Assembly (NCBI GenBank): GCA_963803755.1
Contig: CAWDNP010000007.1
Span: 124,001-188,000 of the forward strand
Length of the DNA stretch: 64,000 nucleotides
Reading direction: 5' to 3'
From: CAVUPF01 sp963803755
GTDB taxonomy: Bacteria > Actinomycetota > Thermoleophilia > Solirubrobacterales > 70-9
A model generated the notes under the pieces. It was given only the letters and a program-made list of their open reading frames with translations. It made no database searches and was not told the origin of the DNA. Positions 36,328 through 44,634 of the stretch are shown in pieces (position 1 is the stretch's first letter; every line of letters starts with the position of its first letter). The position numbers and the translations under genes were made by a program.

Positions 36328-36570
36328 ATGAGAACTACCATCGACCGTGCCGGACGGGTGGTCATTCCAAAGCAGATGCGCTCCGCGCTGCGGCTGAGCG
36401 GTGGAGAGGAGTTGGACCTCTCTCTTTCGGGTGAGCGGATCGAGCTTACGCCCGCACCCCGTCCCACGCACCTTCACCGCGGCCCCCACGGCCTGCTCGT
36501 TTCCGATCTGCAGATGCCGCCCCACGGGCCCGAGGAGGTTCGCGAGGAGCTGGAGCGGGCCCGGCGGTGA
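36328..36570 (+). CDS. AbrB-family antitoxin (VapB-like)
   Basis: 80 residues from ATG 36328. N-terminal SpoVT/AbrB swapped-hairpin DNA-binding domain (MRTTIDRAGRVVIPKQMRSA, then LRLSGGEELDL). The C-terminal tail wraps the toxin in this class. It overlaps the PIN toxin start by four bases (GTGA), a standard coupling. It neutralises the VapC nuclease and represses the operon. The longer frame from 36292 adds non-homologous residues. Confidence 0.88.
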   Translation: MRTTIDRAGRVVIPKQMRSALRLSGGEELDLSLSGERIELTPAPRPTHLHRGPHGLLVSDLQMPPHGPEEVREELERARR

Positions 36571-36989
36571 TCGCCCCCGACAGCTCGGTCCTGATCGCGG
36601 GCTTCGTCTCCAGCCACCGCTTCCACCAGGTCGTTTTGCCCTCGCTCGCAGAGGTCGTTGCGAGCGGCGGCCTGATCGCCCACACGATCGCCGAGGCCTA
36701 CTCCGTGCTCAGCGCCCCGGGCGGCATCTACCGCTCTGAGCCACGTGCGGTCCTCGACTACCTTGACCAGTTCCTGGGAGAAGACCCGCCGATCCCGGTC
36801 CTCCCTGCCGCCTACCGGGAGGCGCTTGACCTCCTTATTGCCAACGGTCGCCCCGGCGGCGCTGTCTATGACGCGCTGATCGCCCTCGCCGCCCGTGACG
36901 CAAAGGTCACCCTCCTCAGCCTTGACGGTCGTGCCGCCCCGACCTATGAGCTGTGCGGCGCGAACGTGCGGTTCCTCGCGGACGTCTGA
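36567..36989 (+). CDS. VapC-type PIN-domain ribonuclease toxin
   Basis: 140 residues, GTG start. PIN acidic residues are in place: APDSSVLIAGF (first Asp), AHTIAEAYSVL (Glu), GAVYDALIALAARD (Asp) and LLSLDGRA (last Asp). VapC toxins are Mg-dependent RNases that cleave tRNA or rRNA. Paired with the AbrB-type antitoxin directly upstream. Confidence 0.9.
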   Translation: MIAPDSSVLIAGFVSSHRFHQVVLPSLAEVVASGGLIAHTIAEAYSVLSAPGGIYRSEPRAVLDYLDQFLGEDPPIPVLPAAYREALDLLIANGRPGGAVYDALIALAARDAKVTLLSLDGRAAPTYELCGANVRFLADV

Positions 36990-37507
36990 ACCCCCTCGCG
37001 TTGGATCCTCGCCGAATCCCCATAGGCCCTCTTACAGCGCTCGACAAGGTTGATCCAACTGGCGCCGGTCCTACCATCCCTGCAGCTCGCCGCTCGAACT
37101 GCCGAAGCTCACCCCCGGCGCCCACGTCTTCTCGGTTTGCGCTACCTCGGCGGCCGGCACCGGCCCCATCGTCTCCTGGCATTTTCGCGTACTCCGCGCT
37201 GATCGCCACCGCCGCAAACACCAGAGTCGATAGCCTCATCCCGGCGGGTTTTGAACGGATATCAGCGACCCGCTTATCGGATCGCGGAGCAGCGGCATTT
37301 GGCTTGAGTAAGCCGTTTGATCTCAATCCGCTCTCTCCTAGACCCAAGATCAGCATGCGTCGGTTCTGACGCATGCTGCGTCCTTTGCTGGCACGCTGAT
37401 CCGAAACGCCGAAGAAGGCTTTCCTCGTCTATCGATCGCTGCCGATTGGATCCGTGTGTGACCGCGGGCGCCGCTACGATCGTTTATGAACGCATTTCCA
37501 GCGATAG
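36990..37507. other. intergenic with a perfect 11-bp inverted repeat
   Basis: CAGCATGCGTC (37351-37361) and GACGCATGCTG (37368-37378) form a perfect hairpin with a six-base loop, GGTTCT. It may be a terminator or a protein site. TTATGA near 37485 may be a -10 element for the DUF433 gene. I see no gene in this stretch. Confidence 0.45.
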
Positions 37508-38230
37508 CGAGGAAGGGCCCCGATCAAGAAACCCACGAAACACAAGGCGCGCATCGGCGCAGATGACCTGCGGATCGCTCGCGCGATCTTCACACTGCGC
37601 GAGACGGCCGCTTATCTGGACATCCCAAAGTCGACCATCCAATGGTGGGCCCGTCCCCCCAGTGCCAAGCACCCCCTCATCACCTGCTTCCCTCCGCGTG
37701 GACGCCAAGCCACTGTCCCGTTCATAGGCTTCGCCGAGGCATTCGTCCTCTCGAGTTTCCGACGCGCGGGGGTGCCTCTGCAGCGGATCCGACCCGCGGT
37801 CGAGGTTCTCTCCAAGGAGATCGGCGTCGAGCATGCCCTGGCCTCCAAGCGCCTCTACACCGACGGTGCCGAGGTGCTCTTCGACTACGCGAACAAGCAC
37901 GGCGAGCGCGAGGTGATGGAACTTGTGGTCGTCCGTACTCAGCAACGCCAGTTCTCGGGGGTCGTCAAGAGCTACCTGAAGCGCATCCACTATGGAGGCG
38001 ATGGCTGGGCGGACTCGGTGCGTCTGCCGACGTATGAGAACGCCGATGTGATCGTCGACCCCAAGGTCGCGTTCGGGCTACCTCTCGTCGTACATGGAGG
38101 AGCCCGTGTCGAGGATCTTGTCGATCGATTTCAAGCTGGCGACTCCGTCGCGGATATCGCAACGGACTTCAGCGTCCCCCCCGCCCAAGTCGAGGACGTA
38201 ATCCGAGTCGCGACCCGAGCGGCAGCTTGA
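37508..38230 (+). CDS. HTH plus DUF433 antitoxin-like protein, start not resolved
   Basis: An open frame with conserved content runs from TAG (37505-37507) to TGA (38228-38230). N-terminal MerR/excisionase-like helix-turn-helix (IFTLRETAAYLDIPKSTIQW, here TLRETAAYLDIP), middle domain (FAEAFVLSSFRRAGVPLQRI, RPAVEVLSKEIG), and a C-terminal DUF433 module (DPKVAFGLPLVVHGGARVED, ADIATDFSVPPAQVEDVI). There is no ATG/GTG/TTG before the HTH; GAGGAAGG at 37508-37515 suggests a start near 37520 with a missing or odd start codon. The only normal start, GTG 37772, loses the HTH. DUF433 proteins are antitoxins of PIN-like (DUF5615) toxins, and a remnant of one follows. Confidence 0.65.
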   Translation, partial: RGRAPIKKPTKHKARIGADDLRIARAIFTLRETAAYLDIPKSTIQWWARPPSAKHPLITCFPPRGRQATVPFIGFAEAFVLSSFRRAGVPLQRIRPAVEVLSKEIGVEHALASKRLYTDGAEVLFDYANKHGEREVMELVVVRTQQRQFSGVVKSYLKRIHYGGDGWADSVRLPTYENADVIVDPKVAFGLPLVVHGGARVEDLVDRFQAGDSVADIATDFSVPPAQVEDVIRVATRAAA

Positions 38231-38270
38231 TCTGTTGCAGCAAGGGAGCCGCATCGGGTAGTCCGCGGCG

Positions 38271-38425
38271 ATGGCTTCTCGCGACAACGAACAACCGCCG
38301 GAGTTCTTCGTTGATCGTAGTCTCGGCAAGAGCATCGTGGAGGGCCTGCGCGCCGCAGAATTGACCGTCCACTCGATGGCTGAGGTCTACGGGGAGAAAC
38401 AAGCACAGCGCCTAGCCGACGAGAT
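38271..38425 (+). pseudogene. truncated PIN-like (DUF5615) toxin
   Basis: From ATG 38271: EFFVDRSLGKSIVEGLRAAE, LTVHSMAEVYGE and QRLADE match the first third of DUF5615-type PIN-like toxins, including the first acidic residue (VDRSLG). The remaining catalytic half is gone. The frame happens to stay open through a promoter-like stretch into the next antitoxin gene (to 38741), which should not be taken for a fusion protein. Confidence 0.65.
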
Positions 38426-38477
38426 CGCAATTGCACCTACTTATGCACCGCGTTATGCTACTAGACAAGGAGCACTT

Positions 38478-38741
38478 TTGAGCACCCGCATCTATATGAC
38501 CCGCTCTACCGCCCTCGATGAAGCGATCGACGCTGCTCCGCGAGCCGGCATTGTCGAGAAAGAGGAGGCCCCGGTCTCGCGCAAGGCTGAGGGTTGGGCG
38601 ATCTATGGCTATCGCCGCTGGCTTGAGGAGCAGGAGCGCGACGAGAAGATCGCTGCCTATGAGGCGATCGGCGCCGACGACGATCACCTGGAGGCGATCC
38701 GCGCCGCCAATCGGCGTGCGGTCGACGCGGGCATTCTTTGA
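38478..38741 (+). CDS. antitoxin of the double MazF-like toxin
   Basis: 87 residues, TTG start chosen because AAGGAG lies 8 bases upstream; ATG 38496 is an alternative. Begins STRIYMTRSTALDEAIDAA, then a helical region with many charged residues (YRRWLEEQERDEKIAAYE). No clear DNA-binding motif. It ends in TGA overlapping the TTG start of the toxin (TTGA). Role assigned from size, order and coupling. Confidence 0.65.
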   Translation: MSTRIYMTRSTALDEAIDAAPRAGIVEKEEAPVSRKAEGWAIYGYRRWLEEQERDEKIAAYEAIGADDDHLEAIRAANRRAVDAGIL

Positions 38742-39424
38742 GCGCGCCGCTCTGGGGTCACCTGTACGACTTCGCTCTCCCCGGCGCTCAGGCCGAGGCC
38801 GTAGTCGTCCTCAGCGAGGACGACTGGAACTCGCGCACCCGTGACGCGGTGATCGTTCCCGTCTACCGCGAGCCGGGCACGGCCAGCGGGAACGTCCGCG
38901 TCGCGCTCGACGATCGGCTCGTCGCCGATTGCACTCGCGTCCAAAACGTCGCGCAGGACTCCCTTGGCGCAGATCGTGGCGGCTGCAAGCGCGAAGCCCT
39001 GATGCGGATCCGGCTCGGAGTGAGGGTCTATCTGGACATCGCGCGGCTCCTGGAAGAAGCCGGGCCCCGCCAACCGATCTCACCACGCGTCGATTGGTGG
39101 CCTCGACAAGGCGAGGTCCGCTACGCCGAGGTTCCAGGACTCTCTCGGGGAAAGATGTTCTGCCTACTCAGCGATGACGATTGGAACTCGCGCCCGAGCA
39201 CCGTCTACGCGGCGGCCGTGCGGCTGGCCAGTAAGCGTCGCAACTGGCGCGCCGGGTGGGAGGTCGAGATTTCGGACGGATCGGTTGTGGCGGGCCACCT
39301 CTACTCCCTGCTGCACGAGGACATCGAGCCTGATCCGCCATCTTCACCGCGACCCACGCAGCTCACCCCGCAAAAGCTACGCGAGATTGCCGAGCGCCTC
39401 GTCGTCCTTCTCCGGCTTGCCTAA
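38738..39424 (+). CDS. MazF/PemK-like toxin with two tandem domains
   Basis: 228 residues, about twice a usual MazF. Domain 1 (about 1-100): VVVLSEDDWNSRTRDAVIVP, VALDDRLVADCTRVQNV. Domain 2 (about 115-205): RGKMFCLLSDDDWNSRPSTV, VEISDGSVVAGHLYSLLHED. Both share the L-S-x-D-D-W-N-S-R core, which matches the beta strand and loop of the MazF fold; the more conserved AD-C-T-R-V-Q end is only in domain 1. A single chain could mimic the MazF dimer. TTG start coupled to the antitoxin. Endoribonuclease activity is inferred. Confidence 0.65.
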   Translation: MSAPLWGHLYDFALPGAQAEAVVVLSEDDWNSRTRDAVIVPVYREPGTASGNVRVALDDRLVADCTRVQNVAQDSLGADRGGCKREALMRIRLGVRVYLDIARLLEEAGPRQPISPRVDWWPRQGEVRYAEVPGLSRGKMFCLLSDDDWNSRPSTVYAAAVRLASKRRNWRAGWEVEISDGSVVAGHLYSLLHEDIEPDPPSSPRPTQLTPQKLREIAERLVVLLRLA

Positions 39425-39748
39425 ACTCATGGCCGCAATCGCTACGTTCGGGCTGCATGGCCCTGAATTTGGCTCTGTAAATGAGGTTCAGGGACGCGGA
39501 GCTGTTGTCTAAAGAACCTGAATGGCCCGCTGCCAGGCGCTTGAGCGCCTGGCAGCCGCTCTCCTGTCAAGGGCCCGCAGAAACGTCAAAGCCCCGGCCG
39601 CATGCAAGCAGAGGCGAAACCGGGGCATTCCAGGTCAGCGTAGCAGCGCCAAATGCTCAAATGACGATGCTGGAAGCCTCCGGCCAGCCGGTTTGTCGCG
39701 ACTGGGGAGGAGGCGATTCTGGTCCGGTAACGAGATTAGAGTCGTCGT
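39425..39748. other. intergenic with two hairpins between toxin modules
   Basis: A perfect 12-bp stem GCTGCCAGGCGC / GCGCCTGGCAGC with loop TTGA lies at 39529-39556. A 7-bp stem GCCCCGG / CCGGGGC with a 22-base loop lies at 39591-39626. They look like terminators separating the MazF-like and HigBA modules. No gene recognised. Confidence 0.55.
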
Positions 39749-40081
39749 ATGGCAACACAGCCAAAGACTTGGGTTGTCGACTTCGACAGCGACGCTGTGC
39801 TCGACTTCGAGGACGTCAAGTCCAAGGGCGATCGCAAGGCTGTCTTCAACGTGGTCCATAAGCTGAAGGAGCTCGGGCCTGACCTGCCCAGCCCTCATAT
39901 GAAGTCGCTCAAGGGGGAGACGGACCTCTTCGAGTTGCGCCCAAAGCAGGGCGCCTGTGCGGTCCGTCCGATCTACGCGCGAGTCGGCAGCCGGTTCGTG
40001 ATTTTAGCCATTGCGCCGAACAAGAAAAGCTTCGATCGCGCCGTGCTCGACGCGCGCTCGCGCCTTGACCAGCGCCATTGA
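39749..40081 (+). CDS. HigB/RelE-family toxin (Gp49-like)
   Basis: 110 residues of the phage-derived Gp49-like/HigB family: WVVDFDSDAVLDFEDVKS, VFNVVHKLKELG, PHMKSLKGETDLFELRPKQG and VRPIYARVGSRFVIL, ending with a Lys/Arg-rich helix (APNKKSFDRAV). A ribosome-dependent mRNA interferase by family. The toxin comes before the antitoxin, the order typical of higBA. Confidence 0.85.
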   Translation: MATQPKTWVVDFDSDAVLDFEDVKSKGDRKAVFNVVHKLKELGPDLPSPHMKSLKGETDLFELRPKQGACAVRPIYARVGSRFVILAIAPNKKSFDRAVLDARSRLDQRH

Positions 40082-40085
40082 CGCC

Positions 40086-40105
40086 TGATAATAGGTTTGT
40101 TATCA
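40086..40105 (+). promoter_or_regulatory. inverted repeat between higB and higA
   Basis: TGATAA (40086-40091) and TTATCA (40100-40105) form a perfect palindrome in the 51-base gap between toxin and antitoxin. It could be an operator for an internal antitoxin promoter or a weak attenuator. Confidence 0.45.
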
Positions 40106-40132
40106 TCACCGGCAAGCGATAGGAGGACTTCG

Positions 40133-40516
40133 ATGGCAGATCGAACCAAGACTTTCGGTGAGCTCGTCGCAGAGGAGCAGATCGCCGATCCCAGCTTCCG
40201 TGCCGAGTGGCAGCGACTTGCGCCCGCACGGGAGTTCGCCGCGACCCTCCTGCGCTACCGGGCAGAGCACAAGCTGAACCAGCGCGAGCTGGCGAAACAG
40301 CTCGGGGTCTCCCAACCGCGCGTCGTCAAGCTCGAGTCCGGGGAGCACAACCCCGAGATCGACACGATCATCAAGGCGGTGAAGCGGCTCGGCATCGAGT
40401 TCGTCCTCGACGTGGCCCCGGTCAGCCGCAAGCCGGCGCTGGTGACGGCGCGCGCGCAGAAGCGCGACGCAATCGCGCACGACGAGGTCTCAGTGCTCGC
40501 CGCCTCCTCGGACTGA
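40133..40516 (+). CDS. HigA-type Xre antitoxin
   Basis: 127 residues from ATG 40133 with AGGAGG upstream. Central Xre helix-turn-helix (KLNQRELAKQLGVSQPRVVK, then LESGEHNPEIDTI and VKRLGIEFV). It neutralises the HigB-like toxin encoded upstream and likely represses the operon. Confidence 0.88.
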   Translation: MADRTKTFGELVAEEQIADPSFRAEWQRLAPAREFAATLLRYRAEHKLNQRELAKQLGVSQPRVVKLESGEHNPEIDTIIKAVKRLGIEFVLDVAPVSRKPALVTARAQKRDAIAHDEVSVLAASSD

Positions 40517-40709
40517 AGACTGCGACGGCCTCCGTCCGTCGTCTTATCTGTCGTCTTATTTTGAGCAGAACTCAGGTGAAGTAGGGTCACCTAATACCGT
40601 TCTGTAGAGCCAAATATCACCCAGTAGCCCACGCCCAATTCAGCTCATAACATGGGAAGGCGGTGGCGGTTGACGTTTGCCGCCTGCTGCCGCCCTACAT
40701 TCAGGTCTG

Positions 40710-41114
40710 GTGGAGGCCTCCGAGCGCGACAATACGCAGGACTGGCTCCTGCCCGACGTCGCGCTGCCGCCGACGATCGGCGAGCTGGAGGGCCGCATCG
40801 AGGAGGCGGTCACGACTGCTCACGCCTGCGAGGAGGCGGTGATGACCGTGGGCGCGGCCGCGCTGGAGGCTGCCAACCAGGCGCATCGGGCGGCGGATGT
40901 CGCCGAACGGGCCAGCATCACGGCGCTGGATGTTCAAAGGAGCGCCTGGGGCGCCTCTCGGCCTGAGGTCGACACCAAGCCCGAGGACAAGGGCCTGCGA
41001 AGCTTCACCGAGCGGGCCGACCGAGTGGTGGCGCGGCTGCGGGCGCTGGAGCGGCTCCCGGCTCGGTCGCGCCCAACCAGCGCTGCCGCAGCCCGGCGGC
41101 GATCTGCCGGCTGA
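40710..41114 (+). CDS. small helical protein of unknown function
   Basis: 134 residues from GTG 40710. Alanine/glutamate-rich helices (IGELEGRIEEAVTTAHACEE, ALEAANQAHRAADVAERAS) suggest a coiled coil. No family recognised. Its last 110 bases overlap the 3' end of the opposite-strand aminotransferase gene, which weakens the case for at least one of the C termini. Confidence 0.4.
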   Translation: MEASERDNTQDWLLPDVALPPTIGELEGRIEEAVTTAHACEEAVMTVGAAALEAANQAHRAADVAERASITALDVQRSAWGASRPEVDTKPEDKGLRSFTERADRVVARLRALERLPARSRPTSAAAARRRSAG

Positions 41115-41802
41115 GCGGCCCGCCCTGGGCGAGGGCGGTCCCGTCGACGGAGGCGGCCGGCTCGACGCCGCGCACCGAGCCGGTCAGAAAGATCTCGTCG
41201 GCCTGAGCGAGGCGGTCGAGCGCCACGGCCTCCTCGCGCACCTCGATGCCTGCCTCGGCGGCGACCTCAATCGCCCGCCGCCGGGCGATGCCGGGGAGGA
41301 TCCGCCCGTCGAGGGGAGGGGTGAGGAGGGCGCCGTCGAGGGCCAGGAACACGTTCGCCCGCGAAGCCTCAAGCACGGTTCCGTTGCCATCGGTGAGAAG
41401 CGGGATCGAGCTGGCCGGCGCGGCGGCTTCGACGGCCTCCAGCAGGCGGCGGTCGGCCCACTTGTGCGCTCCGAGCCCACCCTCGACGATATGGCTGCGC
41501 AGGGCGACCGCGCGCTTCCCGTGTGGGGAGGCGAGCCCCGGCCCGACCGCAGCTGTCACTGCCGCCGCGAGGCCACCGGTGCCGTCTGCAGCCACCGTCA
41601 GCCGCAGCCGTCCGAGGCCGGTGACTCGGGCTCTCTCCCGCACGAGATCGAGCGCGCCGGTCGGCATCTCTCCGCCAAACAAGGTCTCGAGGCTGGCGGC
41701 GAGCCGCGCCATGTGAAGGTCGAGCTCCACCGGACGCCCGCCGACCACGAGCATCGTCTCAAAGACACCCATCTCGGGATCGGGACGCTGAGGGACAGAC
41801 AT
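41005..41802 (-). CDS. pabC: aminodeoxychorismate lyase-like class IV aminotransferase
   Basis: 265 residues, fold type IV PLP enzyme. Signatures: GVFETMLVVGGRPVELDLHM, the PLP Lys in GAHKWADR, VLEASRANVFLAL, RILPGIARRRAIEVA, and DEIFLTGSVRGVEPAA. By position beside pabB it most likely converts aminodeoxychorismate to p-aminobenzoate and pyruvate for folate; a D-amino-acid or branched-chain transaminase is the alternative. Its ATG overlaps the pabB ATG on the other strand (CATG). Confidence 0.8.
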   Translation of the reverse strand: MSVPQRPDPEMGVFETMLVVGGRPVELDLHMARLAASLETLFGGEMPTGALDLVRERARVTGLGRLRLTVAADGTGGLAAAVTAAVGPGLASPHGKRAVALRSHIVEGGLGAHKWADRRLLEAVEAAAPASSIPLLTDGNGTVLEASRANVFLALDGALLTPPLDGRILPGIARRRAIEVAAEAGIEVREEAVALDRLAQADEIFLTGSVRGVEPAASVDGTALAQGGPLSRQIAAGLRQRWLGATEPGAAPAPAAAPPLGRPAR

Positions 41803-43325
41803 GTCGAGCTATTTTGAAGCGATGGCACTCAGGCGCCCGATGAAGACACCGCAGACCGAAGCGCACCTGGAGTTGCGGGTGAAACGACTCGATGCGCTGC
41901 ATGACGCCGAGCGGGTCTTCGCGCGCCTCTACGGAAACAGCCCGAACGCCTTTTGGCTGGACAGCAGCAGCGTTGGCGAGCGTGCCCGTTTCTCCTTCAT
42001 CGGCGACAGCGGCGGCCCGCTCGGGGCACTCATCACCTACGACGTCGATGCTGGTGAGGTTCGGGTGGAGCGAGACGGCGAGGTGGAGGTCATCCAGGAG
42101 TCGATTTTCGACTACCTCGGTCGCGAGATGCGCCGGCTCAGACTGGCCGACGGTGAGCTGTCGTTTGACTTTAACTGCGGCTTCGTCGGTTACTTTGGTT
42201 ACGAGTTGAAGGCGGACTGCGAGGGCGATGCCGTCCATGAGTCATCGACACCCGACGCGGCCTTCGTCTTCGCCGATCGCCTGATCGCCTTCGATCACCT
42301 GAAGCGCTGCACCTACGTCCTCTGCGTGACCGAGCCCGACGGCACGGAGGCGGGGGAGAGGTGGATCGGCGAGACGGCGCCTGCAGCTGGCTTCGTTTCC
42401 CCCGCCGGGCGATCCGGAGTGGGCGAAGACGTCGACGACCGAGGGCGAGCCGGCTGAATTCCACCTCAGCCGCCCCTACGAGCGATACCTCGACGACATC
42501 GCCACCTGCAAGCAGCGCCTGTTTGAGGGCGAGACCTACGAGGTCTGCCTGACCAACAAGATCGCCGCCGAGGTCGCCCCTGATCCACTGCCGCTCTACC
42601 GCACCTTGCGGCGGGTCAACCCGGCGCCGTTCTCGGCCTTTCTGCGATTCGGCGACGTCGCCGTGCTTAGCTCCTCGCCCGAGCGCTTCCTCAGCGTCGG
42701 CCGCGATCGCTGGGCCGAAGCGAGGCCGATCAAGGGCACCCGTCGCCGCGGCGATACTCCCGGCGAGGACGCGGGCTTGGCCGAGGGGCTGCGAGCCGAC
42801 GAGAAGAGCCGCGCCGAGAACCTGACAATCGTCGACCTGCTCCGCAACGACCTCGGCATAGTCTGTGAGTTCGGCACGATGCACGTGCCCGATCTGATGC
42901 AGGTCGAGACCTATGAGACTGTGCACCAGCTCGTTTCCACCGTGCGCGGCAGGTTGCGCGAGGACGTCGATTTGCCGGACTGCGTTCGCGCCTGCTTTCC
43001 GCCCGGCTCGATGACCGGCGCGCCGAAGAAGCGCACGATGGAGATCATCGACGAGTTGGAGGGGGAGGCGCGGGGCGTCTACTCAGGCGCGATCGGCTAC
43101 CTGGGGCTGAGCGGCGGCTGCGACCTCAGCGTCGTGATCCGGACGATCGTCATCGACGGCGAGACCGCGACGATCGGCGTCGGCGGAGCGATCGTGGTGC
43201 AGTCCGATGCCGAGGAGGAGTACCGGGAGATGCTGCTGAAGGGGCGGGCGCCGATGCAGGCGATCGACCCCCGCGTCGACCCGCAGGAGGTCTTTAAGGG
43301 AGCGGCGACGCAGAGTTCCCGCTAG
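41801..43325 (+). CDS. pabB: aminodeoxychorismate synthase component I, frameshifted near 42378
   Basis: Chorismate-binding enzyme of the anthranilate/ADC synthase family. N-terminal domain: FWLDSSSVGERARFSFIG, FNCGFVGYFGYELK, DAAFVFADRLIAFDH. After a one-base shift near 42376-42381: SRPYERYLDDIATCKQRLFE, GETYEVCLTNK, PFSAFLRFGDVAVLSSSPER, RPIKGTRRRG, LIVDLLRNDLG-type segment (IVDLLRNDLG), PPGSMTGAPKKR and GVYSGAIGYL. About 508 residues if repaired. The PIKGT motif is the PabB type with catalytic Lys. No glutaminase (PabA) is adjacent. AGGGA precedes ATG 41801; ATG 41822 is the alternative. Confidence 0.88.
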
Positions 43326-43414
43326 CGCCGCCTTCGACGCCGCCTATATCCTTGGATGCCTTGCAGGAGAGATCCTGCCGCCCGCTTCCGTCCCCGACTG
43401 ATGAGCTAGGAGCA

Positions 43415-44629
43415 ATGGCCGTAGAGACCGCCGCCTACAGCGAGCAGACCGAGATCCAGCGCGACATCACCGAGATGGTGCGCCAGTTCGCCGACGAGCA
43501 GATCATCCCCAACGCCGAGCACTACGACCACGAGGACTCCTTCCCGGAGCCGATCGTCGAGCAGATGAAGGAGCTGGGCCTGTTCGGGGTGACGATCCCC
43601 GAGGCCTACGGCGGGATGGGGCTCGACCTGACCACCTACGCGATGATCGTCGAAGAGCTCTCGCGGGGCTGGATCTCGATCTCCGGCGTCGTCAACACCC
43701 ACTTCATCGGCTCCTACCTGCTGATGAAGTTCGGCACCGATGAGCAGAAGGACTACTTCCTGCCGAAGATGGCGACCGGGGAGATCCGCGCCGCCTTCTC
43801 GCTCTCAGAGCCCGAGGTCGGCTCCGACGTGCAGGGCATCAAGTCCACGGCCAAGAAGGGCGAGGACGGCAACTGGGAGCTGAACGGGCAGAAGATGTGG
43901 GTGACCAACGGCCTCGGCTCCGGCGTCGTCTTCGTCCTGATGAAGACCGACTCAAAGGCCGACCCGCCCTACAAGGGGATGACCTGCTTCATCACCGAGA
44001 AGGAGCCCTGGGCGGAGGAGAACTCCGGTGACTTCAGCGGCCTGATCGTCCCGCCCAAGATCAAGAAGATGGGCTATAAGGGGGTCGAGTCGACCGAGCT
44101 CGTCTATGACGGCTACCGCTGCCCGCCCGAGCGGGTCCTGGGCGGCGAGGAGGCGGGGGTCGGCCAGGGCTTCGTGCAGATGATGGACGCCCTGGAGGTC
44201 GGCCGGGTAAACGTCGCCGCCCGCGGCGTCGGCATCGCCCAGCGCGCTCTGGAGCTGGCGCTGCGCTACAGCCAGGAGCGCAAGACCTTCGGCAAGCCGA
44301 TCGCCCAGCACCAGGCGATCCAGTTCAAGCTCGCCGACATGGCGACCAAGGTCGAAGCGGCACGCCTCCTCACCCGCAAAGCGGCGCGGATGAAGGACGC
44401 CGGCGAGCGCTCCGACCTGGAGGCCGGGATGGCGAAGCTGTTCGCCTCAGAGACCGGTAAGGAGTGCGTGGAGGAGTGCTTCCGGATCCACGGCGGCTAC
44501 GGCTACTCAAAGGAGTATGAGATCGAGCGCCTCTACCGCGATGCGCCGCTGCTTTTGATCGGTGAGGGGACATCAGAGATCCAGCTCATGGTGATCGGGA
44601 AAAAGCTTTTGCAGAGGCACAAGATCTGA
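43415..44629 (+). CDS. acyl-CoA dehydrogenase
   Basis: 404 residues, FAD flavoprotein that introduces the 2,3 double bond in acyl-CoAs. Hallmarks: IPEAYGGMGLDL, AAFSLSEPEVGSD (FAD/substrate), LNGQKMWVTNG, ERKTFGKPIAQHQAIQFKLADM (here RKTFGKPIAQHQAIQ), IHGGYGYSKEYEIERLYRDA and the catalytic Glu region LLIGEGTSEIQ. GCTAGGAGC precedes ATG 43415. With the SCP2-like and MaoC genes downstream it suggests a short acyl-CoA pathway. Chain length not predictable. Confidence 0.92.
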   Translation: MAVETAAYSEQTEIQRDITEMVRQFADEQIIPNAEHYDHEDSFPEPIVEQMKELGLFGVTIPEAYGGMGLDLTTYAMIVEELSRGWISISGVVNTHFIGSYLLMKFGTDEQKDYFLPKMATGEIRAAFSLSEPEVGSDVQGIKSTAKKGEDGNWELNGQKMWVTNGLGSGVVFVLMKTDSKADPPYKGMTCFITEKEPWAEENSGDFSGLIVPPKIKKMGYKGVESTELVYDGYRCPPERVLGGEEAGVGQGFVQMMDALEVGRVNVAARGVGIAQRALELALRYSQERKTFGKPIAQHQAIQFKLADMATKVEAARLLTRKAARMKDAGERSDLEAGMAKLFASETGKECVEECFRIHGGYGYSKEYEIERLYRDAPLLLIGEGTSEIQLMVIGKKLLQRHKI

Positions 44630-44634
44630 GCCAG

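Noticed and set aside
38271..38741. Single 156-residue fusion protein
   Set aside because: The middle translates promoter-like DNA; the toxin remnant and antitoxin belong to separate modules.
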